This document shows, piece after piece, positions 8,411 to 17,293 of a stretch of DNA of 64,000 nt. Numbering within the stretch: the stretch's first letter is position 1; each line of letters begins with the position of its first letter. The notes beneath the pieces are model-generated. The model ran no database searches. It was not told where the DNA came from and was given only the letters and a program-made list of their open reading frames with translations. Origin of the DNA: Novosphingobium ovatum (GTDB taxonomy: Bacteria > Pseudomonadota > Alphaproteobacteria > Sphingomonadales > Sphingomonadaceae); the NCBI RefSeq assembly GCF_009909235.1, contig NZ_JAAAPO010000002.1, positions 496,001 to 560,000 on the forward strand. Reading direction: 5' to 3'. Made by a program: the position numbers and the translations under genes.

Positions 8411-8653
8411 TGCCTCCGGCGGGCAAAGGGCGGGGGCCCTTTGCAATCCCCGTCATGGTGGCGTTGGGTTGGCCTTTCGGTCTTGGTGAAGGGCGATAGC
8501 TAGTGGATTGAAAGCCTGCGGCGCTGGTTAGCGCTGTCTGGCGCCGCAGGCCTTTAAACACCCCGTGACTTTGGGCGCCACGTAGAGGGCTGGCGCCCAC
8601 ATGGCCATTAATGGGATTGCAAAGGGCGTAACGCCCTTTGCCCGCCGGAGGCA
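8411..8653. repeat. Nested palindromic intergenic element
   Basis: Left arm 8411-8450 and right arm 8613-8653 are inverted copies (TGCCTCCGGCGGGCAAAGGG at the outer ends, CCCTTTGCAATCCC at the inner ends), differing only in the small central loop. Each arm is itself a hairpin: 8423-8430/8437-8444 and 8619-8628/8632-8641. Between them lie two more: GCCTGCGGCGC 8514-8524 with its complement at 8541-8551 (11 bp, no mismatch), and GGGCGCCA 8573-8580 with 8591-8598. It sits between the convergent mutase and regA genes (8402-8678, no ORF) and so ends both transcripts. The layout resembles a MITE or a REP-type composite; there is no transposase here. Confidence 0.7.
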
Positions 8654-8678
8654 AAACACCTCCAACCAACCCCCAACC

Positions 8679-9224
8679 TCACTTCACCTGCTGCTTCTCC
8701 AGCTTGCGCGCCAGGGTGCGGCGGTGCATCCCCAGCCGCCGCGCGGCCTCCGAGATGTTGAAATTGCATTCGGCCAGGGTGGTGTGGATATATTCCCATT
8801 CCACCGTTTTGATGCTGGTCTTGCGGCCTTCGACGGGGACGTGGGCGTTGCCCTCGCGCTTGCCAAAGGCCTCCTCGATATCGTCGGTGTTGGCGGGCTT
8901 GGCCAGATAATGCGCCGCGCCCAGCTTGATCGCCTCGACCGCGGTGGCGATGCTGGCAAAGCCGGTGAGGACCACGATGCAGATGTCCGGATCTGCCTCA
9001 TGCAGCATTTGCACACAGGTCAGCCCGCTTTCCGTGCCCAGTTTCAGGTCAACGACAGCATATTGGAACTGCGTGGTTTTCAGCAATTCGGCCAGTTCGC
9101 CGGGACTGGTGCACAACAGCACCTCGTAGTCGCGGCGTTCGAACGATCGGCGCAGCGTGCGGCCAAAGGCGGGATCATCCTCGACGATGACCAGATGCGG
9201 CAGGCGTTCAGTAGGGGCGGTCAT
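8679..9224 (-). CDS. regA: RegA/PrrA/ActR-family redox response regulator
   Basis: 181 aa. Receiver domain residues 8-125 with acidic pair ED (15-16), phosphoacceptor Asp59 (AVVDLKLG), Thr in VLTGF and Lys in LAKPAN. The Fis-type helix-turn-helix at the C-terminus is ECNFNISEAARRLGMHRRTL. This compact receiver-linker-Fis layout defines the RegA/ActR family, which controls respiratory and redox genes in alphaproteobacteria. The ATG overlaps the stop of the kinase gene by 4 bases, so the pair is co-translated. It is the last gene of the cyo operon. Confidence 0.92.
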   Translation of the reverse strand: MTAPTERLPHLVIVEDDPAFGRTLRRSFERRDYEVLLCTSPGELAELLKTTQFQYAVVDLKLGTESGLTCVQMLHEADPDICIVVLTGFASIATAVEAIKLGAAHYLAKPANTDDIEEAFGKREGNAHVPVEGRKTSIKTVEWEYIHTTLAECNFNISEAARRLGMHRRTLARKLEKQQVK

Positions 9225-10519
9225 TGTGCTTTCTTGCCCTGAAAAACCAGTGCTGACAAAGGGATAGTCAGACGGACCAGCGCACCGCCTTCGGGCAGGT
9301 TGGCGACATCAACCCGTCCCCCCAGCTTGCGCAGGACATTGACTACCAGAAACAGGCCCAGCCCGCCACCATCGCGTCCCTTGGTCGACATGTACGGGCG
9401 GCCAAATCCGCCGATCATCTCGGGCGAAAAGCCGGGGCCGTGGTCGATCACGTCCAGCACCAAAGCATCGGCGCGGCGCTGGGCGGAAAACTCGATGCCG
9501 GTGGGGCTGACCTCCAGCGCGTTGTCCACCACATTGCCGATCACCTGTCGCAGCGCGGGGTCGGACACGATCTGCACATCTGGGCCAAATTCGTCGATCA
9601 GACAAATCGGGGCGCTGGTGCGCGCCTGCCAGTCGGCCACGATGTCGCGCAGGAAACCGCGCAAGGTGGTGACTTCGGGGTTTTCGCCCCGGATTTCGCC
9701 TGCCGACATCAGGATGCCGCTGACGATGCGCTTGCAGCGCTGCAACTCGGTCTGCATGACGGTGACGTCATCGGCCAGATCGGCATCGGCCTTGATCGCC
9801 TTGTGCCGTGCCCAATCGCCCAGAATGACCGACATGCTGGCCATCGGCGTGCCCAGTTCATGCGCCGCGCCGCTGGCCAACAGGCCCATGCGAATGATGT
9901 GGTGTTCTTCGGCCGCCTGTTGCCGCAATGCCGCCAACAGCGCGTCGCTGGCGCGGTGATTGGCGTCCATCCGCACGACAAAGATCACCAGCAGCGCCGC
10001 AATCAGCAGGAAACACGCCAGATGTCCCATCAGCAGCAATGACTCCGCCGAACCGGGCGGCAGGCCCAGCGGGCGGAAATTGAACGTCAGGAATGTCACA
10101 TCCGCCGCCGCCGCCAAGGCGACGATCCAGCTCCAGCGGGGGTGCAACAGCACCGCCCCGATGACGATCTGGACCAGAAACAGAAAAATGAACGGATTGG
10201 TGATCCCGCCGGTAAAGAACAACTGCCATGACAGCGCCTCGACGTCGATCATCAGCGCGCCCAGCAGTTCCAGATAGGAATAGCCCTGACGGTTACGCCC
10301 CAGCACCAGCGTTGCCAGATTGACCAGCGCCAGCAGGAAGGGAACGATCAGCAATTGCGTCAGCGGCAGCCGCACCCCCGGAATGGACGAAACCACCGCG
10401 ATCGCCAGCAATTGCCCCACCACCGCCAGCCAGCGCAATTGCACCAGCAGCGCCATGTTGTTGGCGCTGGCCGGTGCGATATCGGCGTCAAATGGAGCGA
10501 TGGCGCGAGCGGCCTTCAT
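9221..10519 (-). CDS. regB: RegB/PrrB/ActS-family membrane redox sensor kinase
   Basis: 432 aa. Six hydrophobic segments lie between about residues 25 and 183. The quinone-sensing loop GGITNPF is at 104-110, as in RegB. The phosphoacceptor is His220 in GAAHELGTPMAS. Cys262 in LQRCKRI occupies the redox-box cysteine position described for RegB, so both sensing modes may be kept. The ATPase domain has NVVDNALE, DHGPGF and GGLGLFL. It overlaps surf1 upstream and regA downstream by 4 bases each, placing it in the quinol oxidase operon. Expected role: report quinone-pool or respiratory flux to RegA. Confidence 0.92.
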   Translation of the reverse strand: MKAARAIAPFDADIAPASANNMALLVQLRWLAVVGQLLAIAVVSSIPGVRLPLTQLLIVPFLLALVNLATLVLGRNRQGYSYLELLGALMIDVEALSWQLFFTGGITNPFIFLFLVQIVIGAVLLHPRWSWIVALAAAADVTFLTFNFRPLGLPPGSAESLLLMGHLACFLLIAALLVIFVVRMDANHRASDALLAALRQQAAEEHHIIRMGLLASGAAHELGTPMASMSVILGDWARHKAIKADADLADDVTVMQTELQRCKRIVSGILMSAGEIRGENPEVTTLRGFLRDIVADWQARTSAPICLIDEFGPDVQIVSDPALRQVIGNVVDNALEVSPTGIEFSAQRRADALVLDVIDHGPGFSPEMIGGFGRPYMSTKGRDGGGLGLFLVVNVLRKLGGRVDVANLPEGGALVRLTIPLSALVFQGKKAQ

Positions 10520-11271
10520 GATGGATCAGTGTCCTGTAACAGCGCGGGGCGGCGCATCACCAGCCATATCGCGCCCAGACTGCCCAGGCACAACAGGAAC
10601 CATGTGATCGCATATTGCAGATGGTTGTTTGCAAATTGCACCACGGTCAAGCCCGGAACGGGGGCTTTGGGGCTGACGGGTGTTTCGGTCTGGACATCGA
10701 CGAACCACGCCGCCGAGCCCGTGATCCCACGCGCCGCGCTCATGCCCGTCAGGTCGCGATAGTACCAGCGGTCCTGCCCCGGGTCATTGGCGCGCAACCA
10801 TGTGCGGCCCGGCTCGGCCCGGCGCAACAACCCGATAACGGAAACCGGCACGGCGGGCATCGCGGCGGCCACCGCGTCCCGGCGGGATCCATTGGGCACA
10901 AAGCCCCGGTTGACCCACACCATCCGACCATCACCCAGCCGCAAGGGCGTCATCACCCAATAGCCATTGCCCAGATCGGTCAGTGCCGCCACCAGCACGG
11001 TGCCTTCGGGCACATAGGCACCGTTCAGCGACACCCGGCGGTATTCCATCGCCCGCACCGCGTCATCGGTTGGGGCAAAGGGCAGGGTGGTGGCGGGCAC
11101 CGGCTCGGCCTTCAGGCCCGCCTCCACCCGCGCGACAAGATCGCGTTTCCAGCCCAGCCGCTGGACCTGCCAACCGCCCAGCGCGCCAAACACCGCCGCA
11201 CATAGCAGAAGAGCGGCCACCGGAATGATCCGGCGCCGCCCCTTCTGCTTCCCGAAGGAAGGCTGGCTCAT
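10516..11271 (-). CDS. SURF1-family oxidase assembly protein
   Basis: 251 aa inner-membrane protein with a transmembrane helix near each end (about 16-33 and 218-236) and a periplasmic domain between. The family marks are GGWQVQRLGWKRDLVARVE, EYRRVSLNGAY, GNGYWVMTPL, VWVNRGFVP, and the C-terminal NNHLQYAITWFLLCLG. SURF1 proteins help insert haem into haem-copper oxidases. Here it follows cyoD with a TGATG stop-start junction and overlaps regB, as found in several sphingomonads, so it likely serves the cyo-encoded oxidase. An aa3-type oxidase elsewhere could also be its client. Confidence 0.9.
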   Translation of the reverse strand: MSQPSFGKQKGRRRIIPVAALLLCAAVFGALGGWQVQRLGWKRDLVARVEAGLKAEPVPATTLPFAPTDDAVRAMEYRRVSLNGAYVPEGTVLVAALTDLGNGYWVMTPLRLGDGRMVWVNRGFVPNGSRRDAVAAAMPAVPVSVIGLLRRAEPGRTWLRANDPGQDRWYYRDLTGMSAARGITGSAAWFVDVQTETPVSPKAPVPGLTVVQFANNHLQYAITWFLLCLGSLGAIWLVMRRPALLQDTDPS

Positions 11272-11657
11272 CAGCCCATGCCATCCATCTTAGGCATGGC
11301 GGGCATCATGTTGTGGTTCAGGTGGAACATCACCCACAGCGTACCAGCCAGAATGATCGCCACCAGCAGGATGGTGAACAGCAGCGCCATCAGGTTCCAG
11401 CCGTCCTCGACCTTGCCGCTCATGTGCAGGAAGTAGACCATGTGCACCACCACCTGCACGGCGGCGAAAGCGGTGATGACCAGGCCGGTGGTCTGCTTGT
11501 CGGCGATAACGCCCGACATCACCAGCCAGAACGGGATCGCCGTCAGCACCACCGACAGGAGGAAGCCGATGACATATTCACGCAGCGAAACGTGAATGGC
11601 CGGGCCGTGGCCATGGTCATCGTGACCATGGCCGTGATCGTGAGACGAGTTGGCCAT
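11271..11657 (-). CDS. cyoD: Cytochrome o ubiquinol oxidase subunit IV
   Basis: 128 aa, three transmembrane helices (IGFLLSVVLTAIPFWLV, LVITAFAAVQVVVHMVYFLH, LLFTILLVAIILAGTLWVMF) as usual for CyoD. The start at 11657 (MANSSHDHG) gives the normal length and a TGATG junction with cyoC; the open frame upstream lies inside cyoC. The first 20 residues contain seven histidines (HDHGHGHDDHGHG), and the C-terminus is Met-rich (MMPAMPKMDGMG). Both could bind metal, which is not a known requirement for this subunit. Confidence 0.9.
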   Translation of the reverse strand: MANSSHDHGHGHDDHGHGPAIHVSLREYVIGFLLSVVLTAIPFWLVMSGVIADKQTTGLVITAFAAVQVVVHMVYFLHMSGKVEDGWNLMALLFTILLVAIILAGTLWVMFHLNHNMMPAMPKMDGMG

Positions 11658-12271
11658 CAGCGCAGCACTCCCATCAGATAGACAAAGGTGAAGACGCCGA
11701 TCCACACGACGTCAAGGAAGTGCCAGAACATCGACAGGCACATCACGCGACGCTGGTTGGCGGCGGTCAGGCCATGCTTGGCCAGTTGCACCATCAGCGT
11801 CACCAGCCAGATCGTGCCGAACGTCACGTGCAGACCGTGCGTGCCCACCAGCGTAAAGAACGCCGAGAGGAACGCGCTGCGCTGCGGGCCGGCGCCTTCG
11901 TGGATCAGGTGGTTGAACTCATAGAGTTCGATGCCCAGAAAGGTCGCGCCGAACAGGCCGGTCACCGCCAGCCACAGCAGCACGGCGTTCTTCTTGCCGT
12001 TCTGCATGGCGATCATGGCAAAGCCATAGGTGATCGAGCTGAACAGCAGCATCGCCGTGTTCACCGCCACCAGCGGCAGGTCGAACAGCGCCTTTGGCCC
12101 TGGCCCACCGGCGTAATTGCCGCCCAACACACCAAAGGTGGCGAACAGCATGCCAAAGATGAGGCAGTCGCTCATCAGGTAGAGCCAGAAGCCCAGCATG
12201 GTGCTGCCGCCTTCTGGGTGGTCGTGCTCGTGCAGGTCGTAATACTGACCCGTCAGTTCAGCCGTGCTCAT
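11657..12271 (-). CDS. cyoC: Cytochrome o ubiquinol oxidase subunit III
   Basis: 204 aa, five transmembrane helices, the standard CyoC topology. Marks are [61 protein letters not shown] and [20 protein letters not shown], shared by haem-copper oxidase subunit III. Its start overlaps the cyoB stop by 4 bases, and its stop overlaps the cyoD start by one base. Confidence 0.94.
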   Translation of the reverse strand: MSTAELTGQYYDLHEHDHPEGGSTMLGFWLYLMSDCLIFGMLFATFGVLGGNYAGGPGPKALFDLPLVAVNTAMLLFSSITYGFAMIAMQNGKKNAVLLWLAVTGLFGATFLGIELYEFNHLIHEGAGPQRSAFLSAFFTLVGTHGLHVTFGTIWLVTLMVQLAKHGLTAANQRRVMCLSMFWHFLDVVWIGVFTFVYLMGVLR

Positions 12272-14283
12272 GCGTCGGCTCCCTTGTTAAGCGCGGCCAG
12301 CTGGGCCGTGCGCGCGGCTTCCACCTCGGCGATATGCTCGGCCGGGATGTGGAAGGTGCGGTCATAGTTGAACGTATGGACGATCGCGGTGAGCACCAGA
12401 CCCACCAGTGCGGCAACAGCCAGCCACCAGATCTGCCAGATCAGCGCAAAGCCGCAAACCGTGGCAATGCCCGCCAGCACGATACCGGCCCAGGTCGAAC
12501 GCGGCATCAGGATCGGGCGGAAGCCATCAACCGGACGGGCAACGCCCTTCTTCTTGATGTCGGCCCATGCGTCCAGATCGTGGATCTTGGGGGTGAAGGC
12601 AAAGTTGTACTCGGGCGGGGGCGAGGAGGTGGCCCATTCCAGCGTGCGGCCGTTCCACAGGTCGCCGCTTTCGTCCTTGTACTCTTCGCGCTTCCAGATC
12701 GAGACCGCGAACTGCACCAGCATCGCGCCGATACCGGCGGCGATCAGCAGCGCGCCCAGGAAAGCGATGCCATACCAGATCTGCAGCGAGGGGTCATCGA
12801 ACACGCGCATACGACGCGTCACGCCCATCAGGCCCAGGATGTACAGCGGGGTAAAGGCAACCCAGAAACCGACAACCCAGCACCAGAACGAAACCTTGCC
12901 CCAGAACTCGTTCAGCTTGTAACCGAACGCCTTGGGCCACCAGTAGTTGATCGCGGCGAACACGCCGAACACCACGCCGCCGATGATGACGTTGTGGAAG
13001 TGGGCGATCAGGAACACCGAGTTGTGCAGCACAAAGTCAGCCGGGGGAACGGCCATCATCACGCCGGTCATGCCGCCGATGACGAAGGTCAGCATGAAGG
13101 CGACAGTCCACATCATCGGCAGCTCATACCGGATGCGGCCGCGGTACATGGTGAACAGCCAGTTGAACATCTTGGCGCCGGTGGGGATCGAGATCACCAT
13201 CGTCGTGATGCCAAAGAACGAGTTCACGGACGCGCCCGAACCCATGGTGAAGAAGTGGTGCAGCCAGACGATGTACGACAGGATGCCGATGACGACGGTG
13301 GCGTACACCATCGAGGAATAGCCAAACAGGCGCTTGGAACAGAAGGTCGAGACGACTTCCGAGAACACGCCGAAGATCGGCAGGACCAGAATATAGACCT
13401 CGGGGTGGCCCCAGATCCAGATCAGGTTGACGTACAGCATCGCGCTGCCGCCAAAGTCGTTGGTGAAGAAATTGGTGTGGAAGGTGCGGTCAAGGCCCAG
13501 CAGCGCCAGAACCACCGTCAGCACCGGGAACGAGATCACGATCAGCACGTTGGTGATCAGCGCGGTCCAGGTGAACACAGGCATGCGCATCAAGGTCATG
13601 CCCGGCGCGCGCAGCTTGATGATCGTGGCGATCAGGTTGACGCCCGAAAGCGTGGTGCCGACACCGGCCACCTGCAGTGACCAGATATAATAGTCCACAC
13701 CGACATCAGGGCTGTATGCCAAGCCCGACAAGGGCGGATAGGCCAGCCAGCCGGTACGGGCGAACTCACCAATGAACAGCGAGGCCATCACCAGCACCGC
13801 GCCGCCCACCGTCATCCAGAACGAGAAGTTGTTCAGGAACGGGAAGGACACGTCGCGCGCGCCGATCTGCAACGGCACGATGTAGTTCATCAGGCCGGTG
13901 ACAAAGGGCATCGCCACAAAGAAGATCATGATGACGCCGTGCGCGGTGAACACCTGATCAAAGTGGTGCGAGTTGAGATAGCCGTCCGAGCCGTTGAAGC
14001 CCAGCACCTGTTGCGAGCGGATCATGATCGCATCGGCAAAGCCGCGCAGGAACATGACCAGACCCAGCACCATATACATGATGCCGATCTTCTTGTGATC
14101 GACGCTGGTGAACCACTCCTTCCAGAGGTAGCCCCACAGCTTGAAATAGGTGAGCGCGGCCACCAGGGCGAGACCGCCCAGGCAGACCATGACGAATGTG
14201 CCGATAACGATCGGCTCATGCGGGATCGCGTCCAGGCCCAATCGGCCCAGCAGCGGTGTCCAGTTCTGATGTGTGGAAATCAT
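12268..14283 (-). CDS. cyoB: Cytochrome o ubiquinol oxidase subunit I (catalytic)
   Basis: 671 aa, about fifteen transmembrane helices, the expected length for CyoB. It reduces O2 at a haem-copper site and pumps protons. Haem and CuB ligands are visible: His in [11 protein letters not shown], the cross-link motif [15 protein letters not shown], the His pair in [11 protein letters not shown], and HFHNVIIGG. The K-channel and D-channel segments of type A oxidases are in place. The electron donor is quinol, because subunit II lacks the CuA ligands. It is the second gene of the operon, 14 bases after cyoA, and overlaps cyoC. Confidence 0.97.
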   Translation of the reverse strand: MISTHQNWTPLLGRLGLDAIPHEPIVIGTFVMVCLGGLALVAALTYFKLWGYLWKEWFTSVDHKKIGIMYMVLGLVMFLRGFADAIMIRSQQVLGFNGSDGYLNSHHFDQVFTAHGVIMIFFVAMPFVTGLMNYIVPLQIGARDVSFPFLNNFSFWMTVGGAVLVMASLFIGEFARTGWLAYPPLSGLAYSPDVGVDYYIWSLQVAGVGTTLSGVNLIATIIKLRAPGMTLMRMPVFTWTALITNVLIVISFPVLTVVLALLGLDRTFHTNFFTNDFGGSAMLYVNLIWIWGHPEVYILVLPIFGVFSEVVSTFCSKRLFGYSSMVYATVVIGILSYIVWLHHFFTMGSGASVNSFFGITTMVISIPTGAKMFNWLFTMYRGRIRYELPMMWTVAFMLTFVIGGMTGVMMAVPPADFVLHNSVFLIAHFHNVIIGGVVFGVFAAINYWWPKAFGYKLNEFWGKVSFWCWVVGFWVAFTPLYILGLMGVTRRMRVFDDPSLQIWYGIAFLGALLIAAGIGAMLVQFAVSIWKREEYKDESGDLWNGRTLEWATSSPPPEYNFAFTPKIHDLDAWADIKKKGVARPVDGFRPILMPRSTWAGIVLAGIATVCGFALIWQIWWLAVAALVGLVLTAIVHTFNYDRTFHIPAEHIAEVEAARTAQLAALNKGADA

Positions 14284-14297
14284 GAGTGGTCAGCCAA

Positions 14298-15449
14298 TCA
14301 CGAAAGAGGGGTGGGGCGCACGGGCGCGGCCATGGTCAGCTTGCCCTTGGCCGGGGCGGGCGCCTGCAACAGGGTGGGCACCGCGCACAGTTCACGCACA
14401 TAGGCGCGCGAACGGCCATCGCGGGGCAGGTCACGGCCGGCGATCAGCGGGTTGACGCTTTCACGGCCATACTTGTCATAGGTCAGCGCGGCGACGTTAT
14501 AGGCGCCTTCCTTGCCCAGACCGCCCTTGGCATCGATCGCCATCATCTCGCTCAGGCACATTTTGCCGGGGCGGACGCACAGGTTGACGATCTTGTCGAA
14601 CAGGTCGGCCGACACGGCGGCATAGCGACGCACGGGATCGGCTACGGTGGGCTGTTCCAGCTGCATGTAATTGGCAGTGTCCAGCGTACCGCCCTTGCTG
14701 CTGCGCACGCCATCGGCCCACTTGTCAAAGTCGGCGGCGTTCAGGCCCAGCGTCTTGAAACGCATCTGCGAGAAGCCCGAACCCGAATAGTTGGCCGAGA
14801 AGCCGGTGTATTCGCCTTCCTTGTTCAGGACGGCGTGCAGCTTGCTGGTCATGCCGGGCATGGCATAGATCTGGCCAGCCAGAGCGGGCACGTAGAACGA
14901 GTTCATCACCGTCGAGGAGGTGATGTGGAAAGTCACCGGGCGGTCAACCGGCAGCGCCAGTTCATTGACGGTGGCGATCTTCTGTTCGGGATAGATGAAC
15001 AGCCACTTCCAGTCGAGCGCGACGACCTGAATGTCCAGCGGCTTGGTGCCGGCCGGGATCGGCTTGCCCTCGGCGATGCGGTCCAGCGGGCGGAAGGGGT
15101 CCAGCATGTGGGTGCCCACCCACGTGACCGAGCCCAGCGCGATGATGATCAGCAGCGGCGCCGACCAGATCACCAGCTCCAACTGGGTCGAGTGGTGCCA
15201 TTCCGGGTCATAGGTGGCGTCCTGATTGCCGGCGCGGTAACGCCAGGCAAACAAAACAGTCAGCGCCATGACCGGGACAATGATCAACAACATCAGCACG
15301 GTGGCCACGACCACCAGATGCGCCTGCTGTTGGGCGATGTCGCCAGCCGGATGCAGAACGACCGGATTACAGGCGGTTAGCGCGAACAGGCTGGCAATGG
15401 CGCCATACCTGGCCACGCGGCGAAGGGGGGTTATGGGTGACGGTTGCAT
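14298..15449 (-). CDS. cyoA: Cytochrome o ubiquinol oxidase subunit II (lipoprotein)
   Basis: 383 aa. Signal peptide with lipobox LTAC, then two transmembrane helices (VVATVLMLLIIVPVMALTVL and ELVIWSAPLLIIIALGSVTWV) and a periplasmic cupredoxin domain (VVALDWKWLFIYPEQ, LPVDRPVTFHITSSTVMNSF, GSGFSQMRF). The CuA-binding Cys and His residues of cytochrome c oxidases are missing, as expected for a quinol oxidase. The C-terminal extension is longer than in E. coli CyoA. The ATG at 15449 (MQPSPIT) is chosen because it opens a normal lipoprotein signal; an in-frame ATG at 15473 is possible and neither has a clear ribosome-binding site. First gene of the operon. Confidence 0.93.
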   Translation of the reverse strand: MQPSPITPLRRVARYGAIASLFALTACNPVVLHPAGDIAQQQAHLVVVATVLMLLIIVPVMALTVLFAWRYRAGNQDATYDPEWHHSTQLELVIWSAPLLIIIALGSVTWVGTHMLDPFRPLDRIAEGKPIPAGTKPLDIQVVALDWKWLFIYPEQKIATVNELALPVDRPVTFHITSSTVMNSFYVPALAGQIYAMPGMTSKLHAVLNKEGEYTGFSANYSGSGFSQMRFKTLGLNAADFDKWADGVRSSKGGTLDTANYMQLEQPTVADPVRRYAAVSADLFDKIVNLCVRPGKMCLSEMMAIDAKGGLGKEGAYNVAALTYDKYGRESVNPLIAGRDLPRDGRSRAYVRELCAVPTLLQAPAPAKGKLTMAAPVRPTPLS

Positions 15450-15508
15450 GACGCCCGCGCGTAGTGTGCACATGCAGCACGCGCGATAGGACATATTGTC
15501 CCATCAAT

Positions 15509-15522
15509 TTGATTGTCATCAT
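15509..15522. promoter_or_regulatory. Candidate FNR/FixK box upstream of cyoA and the MFS gene
   Basis: TTGATTGTCATCAT matches the FNR/FixK consensus TTGAT-N4-ATCAA at 9 of 10 defined positions. It lies 60 bases upstream of the cyoA start and 157 bases before the MFS start, within the 229-base divergent region. A second partial dyad, ATCAA-T-TTGAT, overlaps its left half. No promoter elements were assigned with confidence. Confidence 0.45.
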
Positions 15523-15678
15523 TGCGGTTTTGAGGCAGCTTGATTCCCGGAAAGCCGAAACACTGACCGCCCTTTCCCACGGGATTGAGAAGCGGGCAGG
15601 AACGGATTTTCTGGGAACATAACAAAAGCCGGGTCGTTCCTGCGGGAATACACCGGTAATACAATGGGATGCCGTTAA

Positions 15679-17022
15679 ATGACCACCGTCTCGCAAGGGG
15701 TGGCTGGCGTGGTCGCAACCGATCATGCGGGTCAAACCCACAAAGTGTCCCCGGGGGAAATCGCCATTGGCGTGATCATCGGACGTACCTCGGAATTTTT
15801 TGACTTTTTCGTCTATGCCATCGCGTCGGTGCTGGTGTTCCCGAAATTCTTCTTCCCCTTTGTCGATCCGATGACAGGGACGCTCTATTCCTTCGCGATT
15901 TTCCCGCTGGCGTTCATCGCGCGCCCGCTGGGTTCGTTTGTCTTCATGTCGATCGACCGCCTGTACGGGCGCGCGGCCAAGCTGGCGATTGCGCTGTTCC
16001 TGCTGGGCGGGTCCACGGCGGCGATCGCTTTCCTGCCGGGCTATGAAACGCTGGGCGTGACGGCGATCTACCTGCTGGCGGTGTTCCGTCTGGGTCAGGG
16101 CTTTGCGCTGGGCGGTAGCTGGGATGGTCTGGCCTCGCTGCTGGCGCTCAACGCGCCGCGTGAACGCCGGGGCTGGTATGCGATGATCCCCCAATTGGGG
16201 GCGCCGCTGGGCCTGATCGTGGCCAGCGCGATGTTCGCCTTTTTCGTCGCCGCTCTGCCCGAAGGTGACTTCCTCAGCTGGGGCTGGCGCTTCCCGTTCC
16301 TTGTGGCCTTTGCCATCAACGTCGTGGCGTTGTTCTCGCGGCTGCGGCTGGTGGAATCGCCCGAATTCGTCCGCCTGTTCGAAAGCCGCGATTTGCAGCC
16401 CGAACCGCCAATGGTGACCATCCGTCAGGAAGGCCGGACCATCCTGATCGGCGCGCTGGCGCCGCTGGCTTCCTTCGCGCTGTTCCACATGGTGACGGTG
16501 TTCCCGCTTTCGTGGGTCTATTTGAACACGCCGGAGCGCCCGGCCTCGTTCCTGATCATCGAATGCGGCGCGGCAATGATCGGCACGGCGGCGATCTTTG
16601 TCTCGGGCCATCTGGCTGATCGCGTCGGGCGCCGCATGGTGCTGGGCGTGTCGGCGGCAGCGATCGCGGCTTTCAGCGGCTTTGCCCCGCAGATGCTGGC
16701 GATGGGCACGCTGGGCGAAATGGCGTTCATGATCATCGGCTTTGCCGTGCTGGGCGTGTCGTTTGGCCAGTCGTCGGGAGCGGTCGCCTCCAGCTTCTCC
16801 AGCCAGCACCGCTATACCGGATCGGCGCTGACCAGCGACATCGCGTGGCTGGTGGGGGCGGCTTTTGCCCCGCTGATCGCGCTGAAACTGTCGCATGAAT
16901 ACGGGCTGATCGCATCGGGCGCCTATCTGCTCTCGGGCGCGGCGGCTACGCTGCTGGCGCTGTATCTGAACCGCGAACTGGCGGGCAACCGCAACGCGAT
17001 GTCACCGATGTCGATCGCCTGA
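15679..17022 (+). CDS. MFS transporter, metabolite:H+ symporter type
   Basis: 447 aa, about twelve transmembrane helices. It resembles the ShiA/ProP/KgtP branch of the major facilitator superfamily: the first helix has GRTSEFFDFFVYAIASVLVF, the loop 2-3 region is DRLYGRAAK, and helix 4 has RLGQGFALGGSWDGLASLLA. Loop 8-9 carries GHLADRVGRRMVLG. Substrate not predictable; the family takes up organic acids, osmolytes or shikimate. It is divergent from cyoA and could share regulation through the FNR-like site. A strong intrinsic terminator follows at 17085-17117. Confidence 0.85.
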   Translation: MTTVSQGVAGVVATDHAGQTHKVSPGEIAIGVIIGRTSEFFDFFVYAIASVLVFPKFFFPFVDPMTGTLYSFAIFPLAFIARPLGSFVFMSIDRLYGRAAKLAIALFLLGGSTAAIAFLPGYETLGVTAIYLLAVFRLGQGFALGGSWDGLASLLALNAPRERRGWYAMIPQLGAPLGLIVASAMFAFFVAALPEGDFLSWGWRFPFLVAFAINVVALFSRLRLVESPEFVRLFESRDLQPEPPMVTIRQEGRTILIGALAPLASFALFHMVTVFPLSWVYLNTPERPASFLIIECGAAMIGTAAIFVSGHLADRVGRRMVLGVSAAAIAAFSGFAPQMLAMGTLGEMAFMIIGFAVLGVSFGQSSGAVASSFSSQHRYTGSALTSDIAWLVGAAFAPLIALKLSHEYGLIASGAYLLSGAAATLLALYLNRELAGNRNAMSPMSIA

Positions 17023-17084
17023 TCCGCATTTCCCGTTTTTTCCGCGCGGGCATCAGGGTGGAGCCCGCGCAGGTGGGGCCGAAA

Positions 17085-17117
17085 GGGGCGTAAAGGGTAA
17101 CCTTTGCGTCCCTTTTT
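17085..17117 (+). terminator. Intrinsic terminator of the MFS gene
   Basis: A 12-bp stem (17085-17096 with 17101-17112, two G-U pairs) closes a GTAA tetraloop and is followed by TTTTT. An extra 8-bp perfect hairpin (GCGCGGGC, 17044-17051 with 17063-17070) precedes it. Confidence 0.8.
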
Positions 17118-17293
17118 GGTGTGCGCGCGTGGCTGTTTATATGGACATTTGATGAAGGTCGGGATTGCGCGGGGGGGCGTGCTGGTGAATAGAAGTCAGG
17201 CATCGGGCAGTTCTGCACCGATCGGAGGTATTGGGCGGCTTCGGGCATGGTGACGACATATTGGCGACGGGGCCATAGGCGAGGAGGGCGCTG

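Noticed and set aside
8601..9242. 213-codon plus-strand frame over regA
   Set aside because: Antisense to regA, whose receiver and Fis helix-turn-helix are intact.
12334..13680. 448-codon plus-strand open frame
   Set aside because: Antisense to cyoB, which has all catalytic residues.
15367..16896. 509-codon minus-strand open frame
   Set aside because: Antisense to the MFS gene and the divergent promoter region; Arg/Gln/His-rich without domains.
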